Source of the DNA: Pyropia yezoensis
Taxonomy: Eukaryota; Rhodophyta; Bangiophyceae; Bangiales; Bangiaceae
Assembly (NCBI GenBank): GCA_009829735.1
Contig: CM020618.1
Span: 27,194,894 to 27,258,893 of the forward strand
DNA: 64,000 bases
Direction of reading: 5' to 3'
Positions 30,737 through 42,188 of the stretch are shown piece by piece (the first letter of the stretch is position 1; each line of letters begins with the position of its first letter). Under the pieces are notes generated by a model. The model did not search any database, was not told the DNA's origin, and was given only the letters and a program-made list of their open reading frames with translations. Made by a program: the position numbers and the translations under genes.

Positions 30737-33700
30737 GCGACATTGGGAACAGGAGTGGCAGGGCGGGGGGAGGGGCAGGGGGGGGCGTGGTACCGCCGAG
30801 GGCGAGAGGGGTGCTGTAACAGTCGTGGACACTGCAGTGATGCTTGCCAGTGCTCGTATGTCGAAGCTGTCGTGTCGATCTCTAGAGGGGCGGGGGGGCA
30901 TGACTTTGTCTCTCTGTCGTCTGTCCCTATGCCACTAACAGACTCCAAAATTTAGTGGCGGTGGTGACGGTGGTGGTGTGCCACCGGAGGCGCCACCAGC
31001 ACTGTCCCCGCTGGTGGCAGCGGCGGCAGTGGCGTGGGGGCGGCCCATGTGCCGGAGGGGAGGGCCGGTGAGGCATCGACCGCATCACGCAGCGGCGGCG
31101 CCGTCGACGCGCTTTGGCTGGCCGCCGCCGCCGCGGGCGTCCTTCAGGCGCCGACCCAGCGCTGTGGCTGCCCCGCGGCGCAGTTCTGGGCGGCGGGCGG
31201 GCGCCACCGCTGCGGGCGCTTTTGCCGATCAAGGGTACGGGCGCGCTCGCGGCCGGCCATCGTCGCCGCCGTCACCCTCCGCGCTACCTCGACGGCTGCC
31301 ATGACGTCCATCCTGTCGTCGGCGCTGGGGTGGCACGCCAACAGCCTCGCCGCCGCGGCGGTGGGGGCGTCCGCAGAGGACGGCCGTGGGGGGGGGGTGA
31401 GTGCCGTCGTGCTCGGGGTGGGGGCGGCGTCGGCGTTGTCGTCGTTGACACGCAGCGGCGCCGGTGGTGGCGGCGGCGGGGCGGCGGTGGCGGCAGCAGC
31501 AATGACCTGCCTATGGTGCCACGGTCGCGGGGCCGGGCGCGCTCGCCCCCGAGGCGGCCGAGTAGTTGCGGCGCGCCGACGTGACCGCCGCTGAGCAGCG
31601 GCTGTCGGCACGCATGGCCGCCGCAGCTGCGACGGCCGTGGCCGTTGCCGCGGTGCGGGTGGCGGTGGTCACCGCCGCTGGGTGGCCGCCGCAAGCCCTG
31701 AGGGGCGGGTGGAGCGGGGGGGGGGGGGGGGGGGGCGGGCCAGCTTGTGGGGGGTGTTGCCACCCACCAACGCAGGGGGCGGCACCGCCGGCGGGTCGCC
31801 ACGCCGGCGGATCGCTGTCACTGGTGGTGGCGGCAGTGGCCGCAGCGGCGGCGGCGGCGGCGGCGTCGCCGGCTGGCGGTCACGCTCAAGGACGGCGTGC
31901 GCCACGCCCAGTGCGGCAGCGTCGAGTGGGTACCGAGTCCGGGCGGGCGCCCTGTAGGTGCTTCCCGCCGCCCTCTGCGGCGGCGTCGACGCCTAAGGGG
32001 CCGTCACGCGCTCGCGGCCGGTGCCGTCGCCGCGGGATGGGTGGCTGCCGACGCCGCCGCCACCGTCGGTGCAGCAGCGGCCGCCGACGGGGGCCGCGCC
32101 CGCGCCAGGGGGGGGGGAGCACCGTCACGCTCGTGGGGCACAGCCACCCGCCGCTGCCCGCCGCCGTCGCGTGTGCCGCGCCCGCCCTCGCCCGCCGAGC
32201 TGTCGTCGGCTGCGGCTGCTGCGTGGCGGCGTGGCCCCCCATTCTTTTTTTTTTTTCCCGCTGCCTCGAACCCGTCCCCTGGAACAGGGGCCGTCGATCC
32301 CTGGTCGGTGCTGCCCTCGATGCGCGGCCGCTGCGCCGCCGCTCTTCCCGCCCCCCGATGTGTCGCGATGGCCCTCGCCGCGCACGTGCGGCGGCGGCGG
32401 CCCCCCTCCCTCGACGCCTCGTGCCCGCGTCGCTGTGCTGTCGCCGGCGCGCCAATCCGCTGCACCCGCCCTCCCTCCTTCCCGTACCGCGGGTGGCCGC
32501 GTGCGGTACACACCCTTGCCCCCCCCTCCTCCCCCCCCCCCCCCCCCCCCCGGGGGCGCCCGTGTCCCCCCCCCCCGCCGGGGGGGGCCAGCCCGGGGGG
32601 GGGGGGGGGGGGGGCGCGACGGGGCCGTCTTGGGAGATTGGGGCGGAGACTGCGCTGGCCGTTCGGCGGCTGCTGCCCCCGCGGGTGCTCGCCGCTGCCG
32701 CTGCCGCCGCCGCCGCCGCTGCCGCCGCCGCTGCCGCCGCTGCCCGCGTCGATGCCATCCAGGTTATAACCTGGGGAGGGTGGGCGGCGGTGGCGCCGGA
32801 TCAAGTGGGCCGGCCCACTTGGGACGTTGCCGGTGACCCCTGCGTGCTGCGGCCTTCCCTTCCACGCCCGTCGTGGCTGCTGCCGGCGTTGCCCGTGCGA
32901 CACACCCCCTCCTCCGCTCCCGTGTCGCGGGTGCCGTCGGCCGCCTGCCGCGCGCGCCCTCCCACTTGGTGTGACTGCTGCCGGCGTCGCCCAGCCGCTT
33001 CACGACCCTCCCTCGTTGCAGTGTCGGTGTGCGTGGCGTCGCCAGTGTGGCGCGCCCTCCCCCCCCCCCCCCCCCCCCCCCCAATGCCCCGTGTCGCCGC
33101 TGTCGGTGTGCTCTCCGACGCGGGGGTGGTGGCGGCGCCCGACAATCGGCGGGCCGCGCATTGGTGCCGCCCATGAGGCTGGGGCGGCGCAAGTGCTGGC
33201 CGTCACGGGCTTTCACGCGGCTGCTGTTGGCGGCGTGCGCCGCCGCCGCCGCTGCCGCCGCCACGGCCATCCGCGACGGCGCCAGCCAGGGCGAGGTGTT
33301 TTTAGTTGGACGGCTGCAATGGCCGCGGCGGCGGCAGCGGCGGCGACGGGTCGCCACGGCCACCCTCTTGACTGCCCCGCCTGTGGGGTGGGGTGACCAC
33401 CCCGATGGGGGCTCCTCCAGAGTGAAAAGAATACAACAAGAGGATGCGTCCCCTGCGCCGGCGCGCGGCCCGCTTGGGCCGCCTCCCCCACATTTTGGTC
33501 GAACAAGCCGTACACTTTGCCCCGGCGGTGGTCGTTGTGCCGCTGGCGCCGCCGGCCACTGATGCGACCCGTCCGCGGGTGGTGCGAAGCGTGCGCTGGG
33601 CGGGGGCCGCAGGTGGCGCCGTGCCCATCGTCTGGCCGGCCGCTGTCGTCGCAATTAGGTCGGGACAGACAGGAACGGTGCGGGGGGGTGGGGGGGCAAA

Positions 33701-34581
33701 ACTCTGTGGGCGGCCTCTGTCGCTGTGACTGCACGGGCGATCGGTGCCCTGCACACACACCCCGCCGGTGGGCATCGTGGGCGGGGCGGCGGCCCCGTCA
33801 CCAGCGGTGAGGACGGCTGGCTGGGACGCCCCCGCCCCCCGCTTTCCCGCCCGCCGCTGGTGGTGGTGGTCGCAATCGACTTTTGCTGTCCGCCCTGGCC
33901 GTCGCCGCTGCCTGCGCTTGTGGGCTGCATCCTGTGTGTAGCCCTTACCGCTGCCGCAGCAGCTGCCGTCGCTGACGGCAATGGCTTTTACCTCACCAGG
34001 TGCTCGAAGGGAGCCCCCGTCATGACCGTCCGCGTCTGGACCACCACTGCCTTCCTCTTTTCAGCGTTGTCACGCAAGCCTTCCCCCCCCCCCCCTTCCT
34101 CCCCTTTTCGGCGGGGGCGGCGCATCCCCGGCGCTGCCCCCCGGTAGGCTGTCGGCTGCTGCCTGCTGCTCTGGGGAGGCTGCTGTGCCCCTCTCTTCTA
34201 GGTGGCATCAGCGATGAGGGGGGGGCAGGGAGGAGCGCTGCCGGGGGGCTTCCGGTGGGGCAGGGAGGCCCCAGCGGTGGGCGTGGCTAGTGCGCGCGTC
34301 GAACCTTTGAGGACGACCGGGGGAGGGTGACGCAGTCGCCCCGTGGACGGGATGGTCGGCATGGGAAGCTCAAGGGTGAGATCGAGTGGGGCGCCAGCCG
34401 CAGTCAGCGGCCGTCGGCTTGCTGCCCCTCCTTCGACTGGGCCACACGCACGTGCCATTCAAGCGGTTACTTATTACGCACACCCGCCTGGCCCGTCTGA
34501 AAGGTCATTCATGCGATAGCAAAGGTTGAGCAGGGGAGGGGGAGGAAGGTGCACCCAGTCCTGGAGCCCTGCGCATCATGG
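30737..34581. other. GC-rich region without a convincing gene
   Basis: Nearly 4 kb of very GC-rich sequence with overlapping open frames on both strands, mostly Ala, Arg, Pro or Gly runs. C runs at about 32529-32550 and 33060-33082 and G runs at about 31718-31732 and 32596-32614 break any long frame. Patches with more protein-like composition occur on the plus strand (about 31300-31560, and 33440-34145, including a hydrophobic stretch LPALVGCILCVALTAAAAA), which may be remnants of decayed genes. No family is recognised. Confidence 0.45.
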
Positions 34582-37077
34582 TCATGATGAGGGGGGACCA
34601 GCCTCGACGTTGTCGTCAGCCTTTGCGGGCGCACGCCGCAACCGTTGCGCGGACTGTTGCCGGTGCACGCCCAGAGGGCGCCCCGGGGCAGCCACGTCAG
34701 CAGCGTCGGCCGACGACGTGGACACGTCGGAAGCGTCTGCCGACGACGTGGACCCAGTCCCCGTTGACGGAGAGCCCCAGAGGGGGAGCAGGGGCGGGCC
34801 CCCGTTCACGAGCGGCTTGCCTCGCGCCTGCGGCTTGTCGCCGCCGTCCTTACAAGCGCCCCTCCCGTGGTTGTCTTTCTTCTTGAGGAGGCGGCTGCGA
34901 TTCAGCATGGCCAGGAAGGCGGCGCCCACAAGCATAGTGTAGACTCCAAACGGCGGGACCCAGGGAGAGACCCGGGGTGGGCCCCCGTTGGCGACCGACT
35001 TGCCCTGCGCCTGCGGCTGTAGTGGCTTCCCGCCACCTTCCTTGTCAGCACCTCCTCCGTTCTTCGCATTCGGGGTGCGGAGGCGGCCGCGGCTGCGAGC
35101 CAACATGCCCACGAAGATGGCGCTCACCACGATAATGTAGATGCCCAGGGCGACCCATGCGAGAAGCAGCACCTTGTGGGGGCGGTAGCCGTTAGTGGTC
35201 ACCACCGCTAACGTCTCGGAAAGAAAAACAGAGGTGCCCCTTAGACCCAGCTCGGACCCGCTGCACGTCGTGGGGAGGCCGTAGCACTCGATCGTGGTGT
35301 TTGAAAAGTTCACTGCTATGGCCTTGTGCGTGAGGCTGGCAATCCACCGCTCTCCCTTGCGCTCTTTCCAGTACAGCAGGCCAAAGGAGGCCACAGAACC
35401 GAGGCCCACTGTAATCGTGACGAAGAATCGGGCCACGTCCCGCTTGCTCTTCCAGTTGGGGTCGTTGGGAACGAAGGTAATGGCACCAATGGCCGTGAGC
35501 GCCACCAGAAAACCTGTCACAAAAGCCTCGCTCCGAGAGAAGGCGTCGTCTGGGGCGTCCACCCCCTCGCGTCTCCCCGAGGTGAGGTCGTCCACTACCT
35601 CGTCGGCCACATCTCTGCGACGTTCCCGTGCATACTGACGGAGGCGCCATGTCGCGATGTCCACTGGGACCGGGACGGAGCACCTGCCCAGCCTGCCTGC
35701 CAGTGCCACCTCCTCGGGAGATGCTCCGTTGATTTCCCGGGCAGCAGCGCCGGCCAACCATAACGGCTCGGTCAGCTGCGTCGCGTTCTCGTGCGTTGTC
35801 AAGTTCAAGATGTTGAGGGACGTGCAGTTTTCGACGCTGGATCGCTCGCCGCGAGCAGGGATGACGGCCCATTCTGCTACGGCGCTCTTCCTGCCGAAAC
35901 GGTCCCGGGTCCGATACGCCTTCTTGTTGTACATCACCTCCTCGTCCACCGGCTTCTGCTGAGGGACGCCTTTGCAAAGCAGCTCCTTGTCAAGGTACTT
36001 GGGCACTGGCTCCTGGCACAGGACGAAGGCCACTTTCGCCAGCCAATTTGATCCATTGCCAGTAGTGCTTGCGTTAGCGTCCCCGTTGAGGGTCCAATGG
36101 GGGGCTACCTGCACGCCTTGCCCGCCTCCCATCTCCTCAGGAGTCCGGCCAGGGCTCGTGTAGAGCCAGATGTTAAGTGCGGAGGTCAGACTCCAGGTCG
36201 GCCTCGGCAGCCACCCCTCCCGGACCATGGCCGCCCGACCGAGCCCAAGAAAGCTTGAATGCACGGCGGACACGGGCATGGTTTCTGCGGAACCCCCTTC
36301 CGTAGCTGTGTGCGTCACGATCGTGAGAGCGTCCTCCGGGTCGTCCATATCGAGCCAGTTTGGCGGTCCATACCCGTCACATGTAGATGAGCTGCAGGCC
36401 CCCAGCCCAGTTGTGTCCACCGCCGTCAAATCCGAGCAGTCGGAGCGAAGGCACACAGCTCGTGTGACAGAAGTGACGGCCAATACCTCGTACTTGCCGC
36501 TCACCCGCAGCACCTCCCCGCTGTCCGAGTTGCGCTTCAGGGTCAGGTAGCCGGCAATAAGCGCCCTGTATCGGTTCAAAGGGTCTATGGGCCTCCCTGT
36601 TACGGCCTCAAAGTCTGTTGTCGACTGGCCGTCGGACTCCCTCTCGGGAGGCAAGAACCAGCTTGAAGATGACCTTCCTTCTGGCCAGGTTTCCGCCAAG
36701 CCGCGCACCCGTCTCGGCAGGCTCCGGTCATTTCGAAGCAACCAGTTCGTGCTCCGCTCCTCCACAGCCTTCCCCACCTGGGCATCGAGCACCTCTCCAA
36801 CATTCACCACGGGTGCCGTGCAGGAGCCGTTGCCCCGCTTAAAATGTACATCATCAATGGACGCGTTGAGGGTGTCGGTATGAAGAGGCAAAAAGCACTG
36901 CAGCTCAGGCATCCGCTGCAGGGAGCCCACGTGGGAAAGATTCCCCACGGGGAAAGGTTGGGTGAGGCGCTGGGCGCACACAGGAAAGGCCATCACCGGT
37001 GCCAGCAACAGCAGGTGCAGCAGCAGCACCATCTGTCGGGCCACCGCCGGGAGAGTCCAGCGGGGGGTGACCCCCAT
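34582..37077 (-). CDS. Unrecognised secretory-pathway membrane protein
   Basis: 831 residues from the ATG at 37077 (frame open to 37335). A signal peptide (VLLLHLLLLAPVMAFPVCA) precedes an ectodomain of about 480 residues with around ten N-glycosylation sequons (NLS, NAS, NGS, NCT, NLT, NAT, NFS, NTT) and scattered Cys. Four hydrophobic segments follow: about 517-536 (FLVALTAIGAITFV), 547-566 (FFVTITVGLGSVASFGLLYW), 632-658 (WVALGIYIIVVSAIFVGML) and 708-725 (VYTMLVGAAFLAML). The last two, with their cytoplasmic tails (MLxRSR, then a basic linker, then NGGPP), are a direct internal duplication. The C-terminus is Ser/Thr/Ala-rich. I recognise no family. Codon use looks less extreme in GC than the neighbours, so recent acquisition is possible. 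It is probably a surface or endomembrane protein. Confidence 0.72.
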   Translation of the reverse strand: MGVTPRWTLPAVARQMVLLLHLLLLAPVMAFPVCAQRLTQPFPVGNLSHVGSLQRMPELQCFLPLHTDTLNASIDDVHFKRGNGSCTAPVVNVGEVLDAQVGKAVEERSTNWLLRNDRSLPRRVRGLAETWPEGRSSSSWFLPPERESDGQSTTDFEAVTGRPIDPLNRYRALIAGYLTLKRNSDSGEVLRVSGKYEVLAVTSVTRAVCLRSDCSDLTAVDTTGLGACSSSTCDGYGPPNWLDMDDPEDALTIVTHTATEGGSAETMPVSAVHSSFLGLGRAAMVREGWLPRPTWSLTSALNIWLYTSPGRTPEEMGGGQGVQVAPHWTLNGDANASTTGNGSNWLAKVAFVLCQEPVPKYLDKELLCKGVPQQKPVDEEVMYNKKAYRTRDRFGRKSAVAEWAVIPARGERSSVENCTSLNILNLTTHENATQLTEPLWLAGAAAREINGASPEEVALAGRLGRCSVPVPVDIATWRLRQYARERRRDVADEVVDDLTSGRREGVDAPDDAFSRSEAFVTGFLVALTAIGAITFVPNDPNWKSKRDVARFFVTITVGLGSVASFGLLYWKERKGERWIASLTHKAIAVNFSNTTIECYGLPTTCSGSELGLRGTSVFLSETLAVVTTNGYRPHKVLLLAWVALGIYIIVVSAIFVGMLARSRGRLRTPNAKNGGGADKEGGGKPLQPQAQGKSVANGGPPRVSPWVPPFGVYTMLVGAAFLAMLNRSRLLKKKDNHGRGACKDGGDKPQARGKPLVNGGPPLLPLWGSPSTGTGSTSSADASDVSTSSADAADVAAPGRPLGVHRQQSAQRLRRAPAKADDNVEAGPPSS

Positions 37078-38095
37078 AGTGGGGTGGGTGGGGTGGGAGG
37101 CCGTGTCTGCCGGCCGCCAAGCTGCCAACACAGGTCTAGCGGCTTGCAAAGGGGGGGGATACCACCGGTGGCAGGCCAAGGGAGAGGCTCCGCCGGCGCG
37201 CACGGCTGCTGAATAACCCTCTGGCAGTCTCCGGCAAGTGGGCTCCCTTAAAAAGCGGGGTGAGTGCGAGTGGAGCGGAGCCGCACGCCCCAACAGCGCA
37301 GCGCCAGCGCGCAGGGAGCACGCCAAAGATCGCATGGGGCCTCGATGGCGTCGTGGGCCTCATCTAAGGCATCTCAACAGGACCCGAAGGGGGGGCAGGC
37401 GTGCAGCCGGCGCCCCGGTGATCCTTCCGCGGGAGGGGACTGGGAGAGGGGGCGAGGGGGGTGGGCGACAGCCGCGTGCGCTGGGCGGCCACCCAGTCTG
37501 GGCGTATCTCCTCTCTAGGTTGTGCTGGCGCGCCAACGCCAGCACGCAGCGGTGCGGCGATGCGGCAGTGCGGCGCCGTATGACACGTCGGTGCGGCGCT
37601 GTGGCGGGTTGGTGCACACAGCACTGCCATTCAGGTTCCTTGCTGTCTGTCAACAAGAAGAGAGAGGATGCGTGGGCGGCTTCTGGGCGGCAGCAAGTAG
37701 GGCGGCAAGACGCGCGGTGCATGTCTGTGTGCTGGACTTGCCGTGTGGGACTGAGTCTGATCTGCCTCGTCCGTCGACAGTGTGGCCAATTGACCAGCCT
37801 GGTCGGTGCTGGGAGCTCTATCTTTCATGAGCAGGTTTCCTTTCCAGCATGGCAAGCAGCAGCCGATCGGGCCAGCAAGACGGAATCATTGGTCCCGCCC
37901 GATCTGGCGCGAGATCCAGCAAGCCAGCGTGCATCGACTCGGATCAAATCTGGACGTGCATTGTTGCGCACGCTACATACACGCAGCACCAAGAGCAGCC
38001 CGTTGGGCCCATGTACCATGCACGACCAAGGATGCCGGATAATTCTAGTAACCCAAGTATCTCATTGGGTATCCTGGTCGGGCCTCGCCCACCAC
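37078..38095. other. Upstream and intergenic spacer
   Basis: Promoter side of the membrane-protein gene. A GTGCGGCG/ATGCGGCA pseudo-repeat lies near 37550-37610. Other sequence is unremarkable and I see no gene. Confidence 0.45.
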
Positions 38096-38152
38096 GGGCG
38101 GCTGCTCGCCTGTCGTTAGTGACCGCCTCTAACGACAGGCCAGGAGCCGCCC
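38096..38152. repeat. Inverted repeat, 23-bp arms, 11-base loop
   Basis: The left arm at 38096-38118 begins GGGCGGCT and ends GCCTGTCGTTA; the right arm at 38130-38152 is its reverse complement apart from two mismatches. The loop is GTGACCGCCTC. No neighbouring gene explains it; it may be a cruciform-forming site, a short transposon remnant or a structured RNA. Confidence 0.75.
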
Positions 38153-38370
38153 ATCTCTCGCCAATGGATTGAGGTGCTTAGCACGAACCGGGGCCGTTGC
38201 CACGTCGTTTGAGAATTTTGGCACGTGTCAACTGGTTTGTCCAGCCGGTTTGTTGTCTCTTACAACTGTGGAGATGCACTTGAAGGCCTTAAGCCTCCGA
38301 TGTTGTAATGGCCGTGAGCAACTCGGGAGGCATCACACAATTGTAGACACACCTGCCCCCTAATCTGGCC

Positions 38371-38925
38371 ATCGCCGCGGCCGCTGACGCCGGCTGGTCC
38401 CTGTCCACCCCCCACGACCAACGCCGCCGCCGGCTGGCCGTCGGCTGGCTGCCGCCCGCCCGTCGCCGCCGCGGCCGCCGCCGCCAGCCCCGCCAGCTGG
38501 CCGCTCCCCGCCTACCGCTACCGCCGTCGCCGCCGCCGCCGTCGCCGCTGCCGCTGCCGCGGCCGCCGCCACCGCCGGCCAGTCTCTGTCCGCCCGGCGC
38601 CGGCGCCGGCGCCGGCGCCGGCGCCACTGCCGCAGCTGACTCCGCCGGCTCATCCCTGCGAGCACCCCGCCGCTGACTCCGCCGCCGGCTGGCGATCGGC
38701 TGGCCACTGCCCGGCCAACGCTTCCGCCAGCTACGCCAGCCGGCGGCTCCCCGCGCGGCGCCGCCTCCGCTGGTGCCGCCGCCGCCGCCGCCGCCGCCGC
38801 TGCCGCCGCCGCCGCCTCCGTCGCTATCGCCGCCGGTCCCGCCGAGGCGGCCGCCGCCGCCGGTACCGCCGCGGCGGCCGCCGCCGCCGTGACCACCAGC
38901 GGGCGGCTCCCAGACCGGGGCTGCC
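38371..38925. repeat. Two-copy duplication, about 260 bp, GCC-rich
   Basis: The blocks 38371-38630 and about 38631-38925 share order and wording: GCTGACKCCGGCTGG-like starts, CTGGC(C/G)(G/A)TCGGCTGGC, CGCCAGCTGGC/CGCCAGCTACGCC, then CCGCTGCCGCCG runs. A GGCGCC repeat separates them near 38602-38626. The minus-strand frame across it (38289-39041) is Gly/Arg low complexity, so I do not call a gene. Confidence 0.55.
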
Positions 38926-40300
38926 GCCGCCGCCGGCTGGCAGCAGCCCGAAGTGCTTCTCAAGGAGCTGGTAATGGCTCGAGGTATGTCTCCGACCGCC
39001 AACCTCAATTTCAACTCCCAAGAACAAAATAATAACTTCATGCAGTAGATTTATATACAATTTATCCTTTTTCACCATGAATGTGCCAATTTATGACGGA
39101 TACGCTGGAGTGCCTACGCGGATATCAATATTCAAGATTCAAAAAACGTTCGTTGGTCGTGCATGGTATATGGGCCGCCCGTTGCAGCCCGGCCGCTATG
39201 AAATCTATGGCGGGCCTTGTCCACCCCCCCCACCTCCTGCCACTGCTCTTCCCCCATCGTCCCCCTGTACCTACACGTCATGAAAAAATGCGTTGCACCA
39301 CCGCGGTTGTTGGCGTTTCGCACCCGTGGCGAGCCGCACCCCCCAGTGCCATCCAGTGCGCTCTCTGCAGCCGACCCCATTAGCGTTTTTTTACCGGTGC
39401 TCTCTCAACGCCCCTCACCCCTTCCCGCCACGCGCCTTGTGTGAGCATGCGCCTTGTGCGAGGCCGGCAGAGAATACATTTGACATCTGCCACAGGGACC
39501 AGCCTCCCGCCCCTCACTCCCCGAGCGTACTGGCGACTAGAGTCCATCAAATGCTCGTCGACGCCTCGGTTCTTTTTCGCGAACTACAATATCTGGTAGG
39601 GAGCAGCAAGTGGCGTTGCAGGCCACGTCCAACAAAAGGCGTGCTCCAGCTTGATCAAACCGCGCAAGCGCTTGTAGCGAAATTTCTGCACGCTTTTACG
39701 AGCGCTTGCACGTAGTGCAAAAGGACGACTGCGACGTGCCCCGACCAGATGATTGTGAAGCGTCAACCACGACATATCTTCTTGTATAAAAGCGCATGCC
39801 CGCAGCGACCCCCTGCCCGTTCGTGCAAACGCTTGCGTGATTTTAGACCCAAAATATGGGCCAGCGTTAGCTGTGGGAGGGTGCGCAAGGCTCGACGCAA
39901 GCATATTACAACGCTGAAGTGGGAAATTCGCGACGACGGTTTAGGGGGCACAGCGCTGCAGGTCAGGGGGGTGTGGCCCCTGCGCTCCCCTTCCCCGTGC
40001 CCCAGGTACCAAGGGGAAGGATGGGGGGGGGGGGGACGGGGCTCTTTTTGCTAACCAAGACGGCCGCAGCCGCAATGTAGGAGCAGTGCGTTCTCCCCCC
40101 CTGCCCCTCCCCTCCGATGTTCCCCACCTTCCTCTACCTGGTGCCGATCCGGCTGCGCTACTGTCAACCAAGCTCCACCGCCTCCCCTCCCCTGCCCTCC
40201 ATCCGACCAGCCCGCTGCCTATCGCGCTTTCCGCTCCGTGCCCAGCCCCACCCTGCCGTGCCCAGCCCCACCCACCCTGCCGTGCCCAGCCCATCCTAAA
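38926..40300. other. Unassigned spacer
   Basis: Mixed composition with a TATA-like TGTATAAAAG at about 39784 and C-rich stretches. No coding sequence, RNA gene or repeat boundary is recognised. Confidence 0.4.
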
Positions 40301-42100
40301 GGTCGTGTCCCTCACCGACCGCATGACGGCTGCGCCCGAGCCAGACCACATGTGCGTCTTTGCGGGCAAACCTGACGAGTGCTCTTTCAACGCGACCGGC
40401 GGCCTGGGCTGCACTACAGATGTTGGTGCCCTTGTCGCGGCGATGGGGAGGGGTTGCTGCCGGTCGCTGGGGTCATTGACATCACTGGGGGCCGGCACAG
40501 CGGGGGAGTTGACGCCTGCGTGGCCAAAAGTGCCGTCGCCACAGCGCGCTGACGCATGATGGTCGTGGACATTGACGTGGGTGGTGGCCACCATGGGTGG
40601 GCCGGGTGGACGATTCGAGGGTGGGAGACGTTGCTCAGTGGGGAGGGCATGCTCGCCCCCGCCCGCCGCCGACGGGCGGTGGACAATGGGTGCCGTCATG
40701 GGGTGGCAGCCGGAGCGGCCACGGGGGGTCGCCGCGGATGGGCTACGGCAGATGAAGAGGACCTCGACGACCCGCTTGACGGGCGCTACGGCGGCGATGC
40801 CGGCACTCCCGACGAGGGCGCGCCCGACGCTGTGCTGGTAGCCGCTCTGGCAGCCGTCGCCACCAGACCCGTGACCGGCGGCGTCTGTACCACCATCAGC
40901 TTTATGCCGGCCTTTCGCCGGCAGTGGCGGCCGCGGCAGCGGCGGCCGCTGAACGCTGGGCTGGCGCAGATGTGGCTGTGGCGGGTGAGGGGTCGTGTGG
41001 CGGCTGGCCGCGGGGCCGCTCGAAGGCCATTCTCGTGGCCGCCGCCGCTGTGCTAGCCGCGGCGGGTGGCGGCGACGACAGCGACCAGGCGGGAATGGCG
41101 GCCGCCGACACGGGTGCTCCGGGCGTGGGGGGGGTGCCTGGGCGCTCGACGCGGCGGCGAGGCGGGTGCTCCTTTCCCTGACCGCCACCGTGGGAGGGGT
41201 GGCGGACCGCCAGGCAGCGGCCGGCGGCGGCGGTGGCGGCGGACTGGCTGCCCAGCTGGAAGACGCGGTGGACGCGCTGGGCGAGGCCGCTCTTGCCGCG
41301 GCGGCCGCAGCACTGCACGGCGGCGCGGATACCACCGCGGCGGCGGCGGCCGCGTCCTCAGCCGACGGCGGGCCACTGCCCGCGGCGGCCAAGCGGCGGC
41401 GCCTCTCCCCCCCCCCTCCAGGCAGCTGGCCCGCTGCGCGGCGGCGGGCGTTCGCTCTCCTTGCCTCGCGCGTCCGCACACGTGGCCGCGCCGCGACCGC
41501 TGCCCGCGCGTACCGTGACTGGGGGGTGGTGATGGAGGTGGCGGCGGCCGATACGGCCGGCCTGCCCGCCTTTGTACTGAGCACCCTCGTAGGCCGTGGC
41601 GCAGATGCTGACCTTGCAGCATACGCCTCTCGGTGGCTGTGTGACGGCGCAGCGGGGGGGATGCTGCTGCACCTGCCGGCCGCGGCCGTTGCGACCGCCG
41701 CCGACCGGCATGCAGGCCGGGAGGCGGTGTGGGCGGGCCCCGCCGCCGCCGGTGATGACCTCGTGGCGGTGCTCGGTGTCGCCCGCGCCGCGGGGGCGGC
41801 CGGGGGGGGCGGGGGGGTGCTCGACGACCCGCCGTTACGGCACTCCGCCGCGACGCCACCTACGCGGTCCCGTCAGCGGGGGCCGCCGAGGCGCCCGCGT
41901 TGGCGGAGGTTGGCGGCGATGCGCGGACGACGTCCGCGACCGCCGCCGTGGGGTTGGCGCCGCAGGAGGGAGGGGTGGCTGGCGTGGCAAAAACGGGGGC
42001 TGCGTGAAGGCAGCGCGGGCACTCGGCGGCGAGGGGGGACGGTGGCGGTGTCGCTGATGCACAGGTGGCCAGCCGACGGGCAGTGCTGCTATTGTGCGTG
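40301..42100 (+). pseudogene. Frame-hopping degenerate coding region
   Basis: Protein-like composition moves between plus-strand frames: about 40556-40910 (ATADEEDLDDPLDGRYGGDA context), then about 40924-41130 (ERWAGADVAVAGEGSCGGWP), then about 41150-41870 (LEDAVDALGEAALAAAAAAL, FALLASRVRTRGRAATAARA, ADLAAYASRWLCDGAAGG). This pattern suggests one Ala-rich gene broken by at least two frameshifts, or unspliced exons. A long minus-strand frame (39941-41584) is Pro/Arg-rich and looks like its shadow. No family is recognised. Confidence 0.35.
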
Positions 42101-42188
42101 GGAAGCGGTGTGGTTTTTGGAGACTGCATTGCATTCTTTTCTTCTGTGAGTGCATGGTCGTAAATCAAAGTATACATACATAGTGTAT

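Noticed and set aside
39941..41584. Minus-strand frame of 547 codons
   Set aside because: The Pro/Arg-rich composition and complementarity to the plus-strand Ala-rich frames mark it as a shadow.
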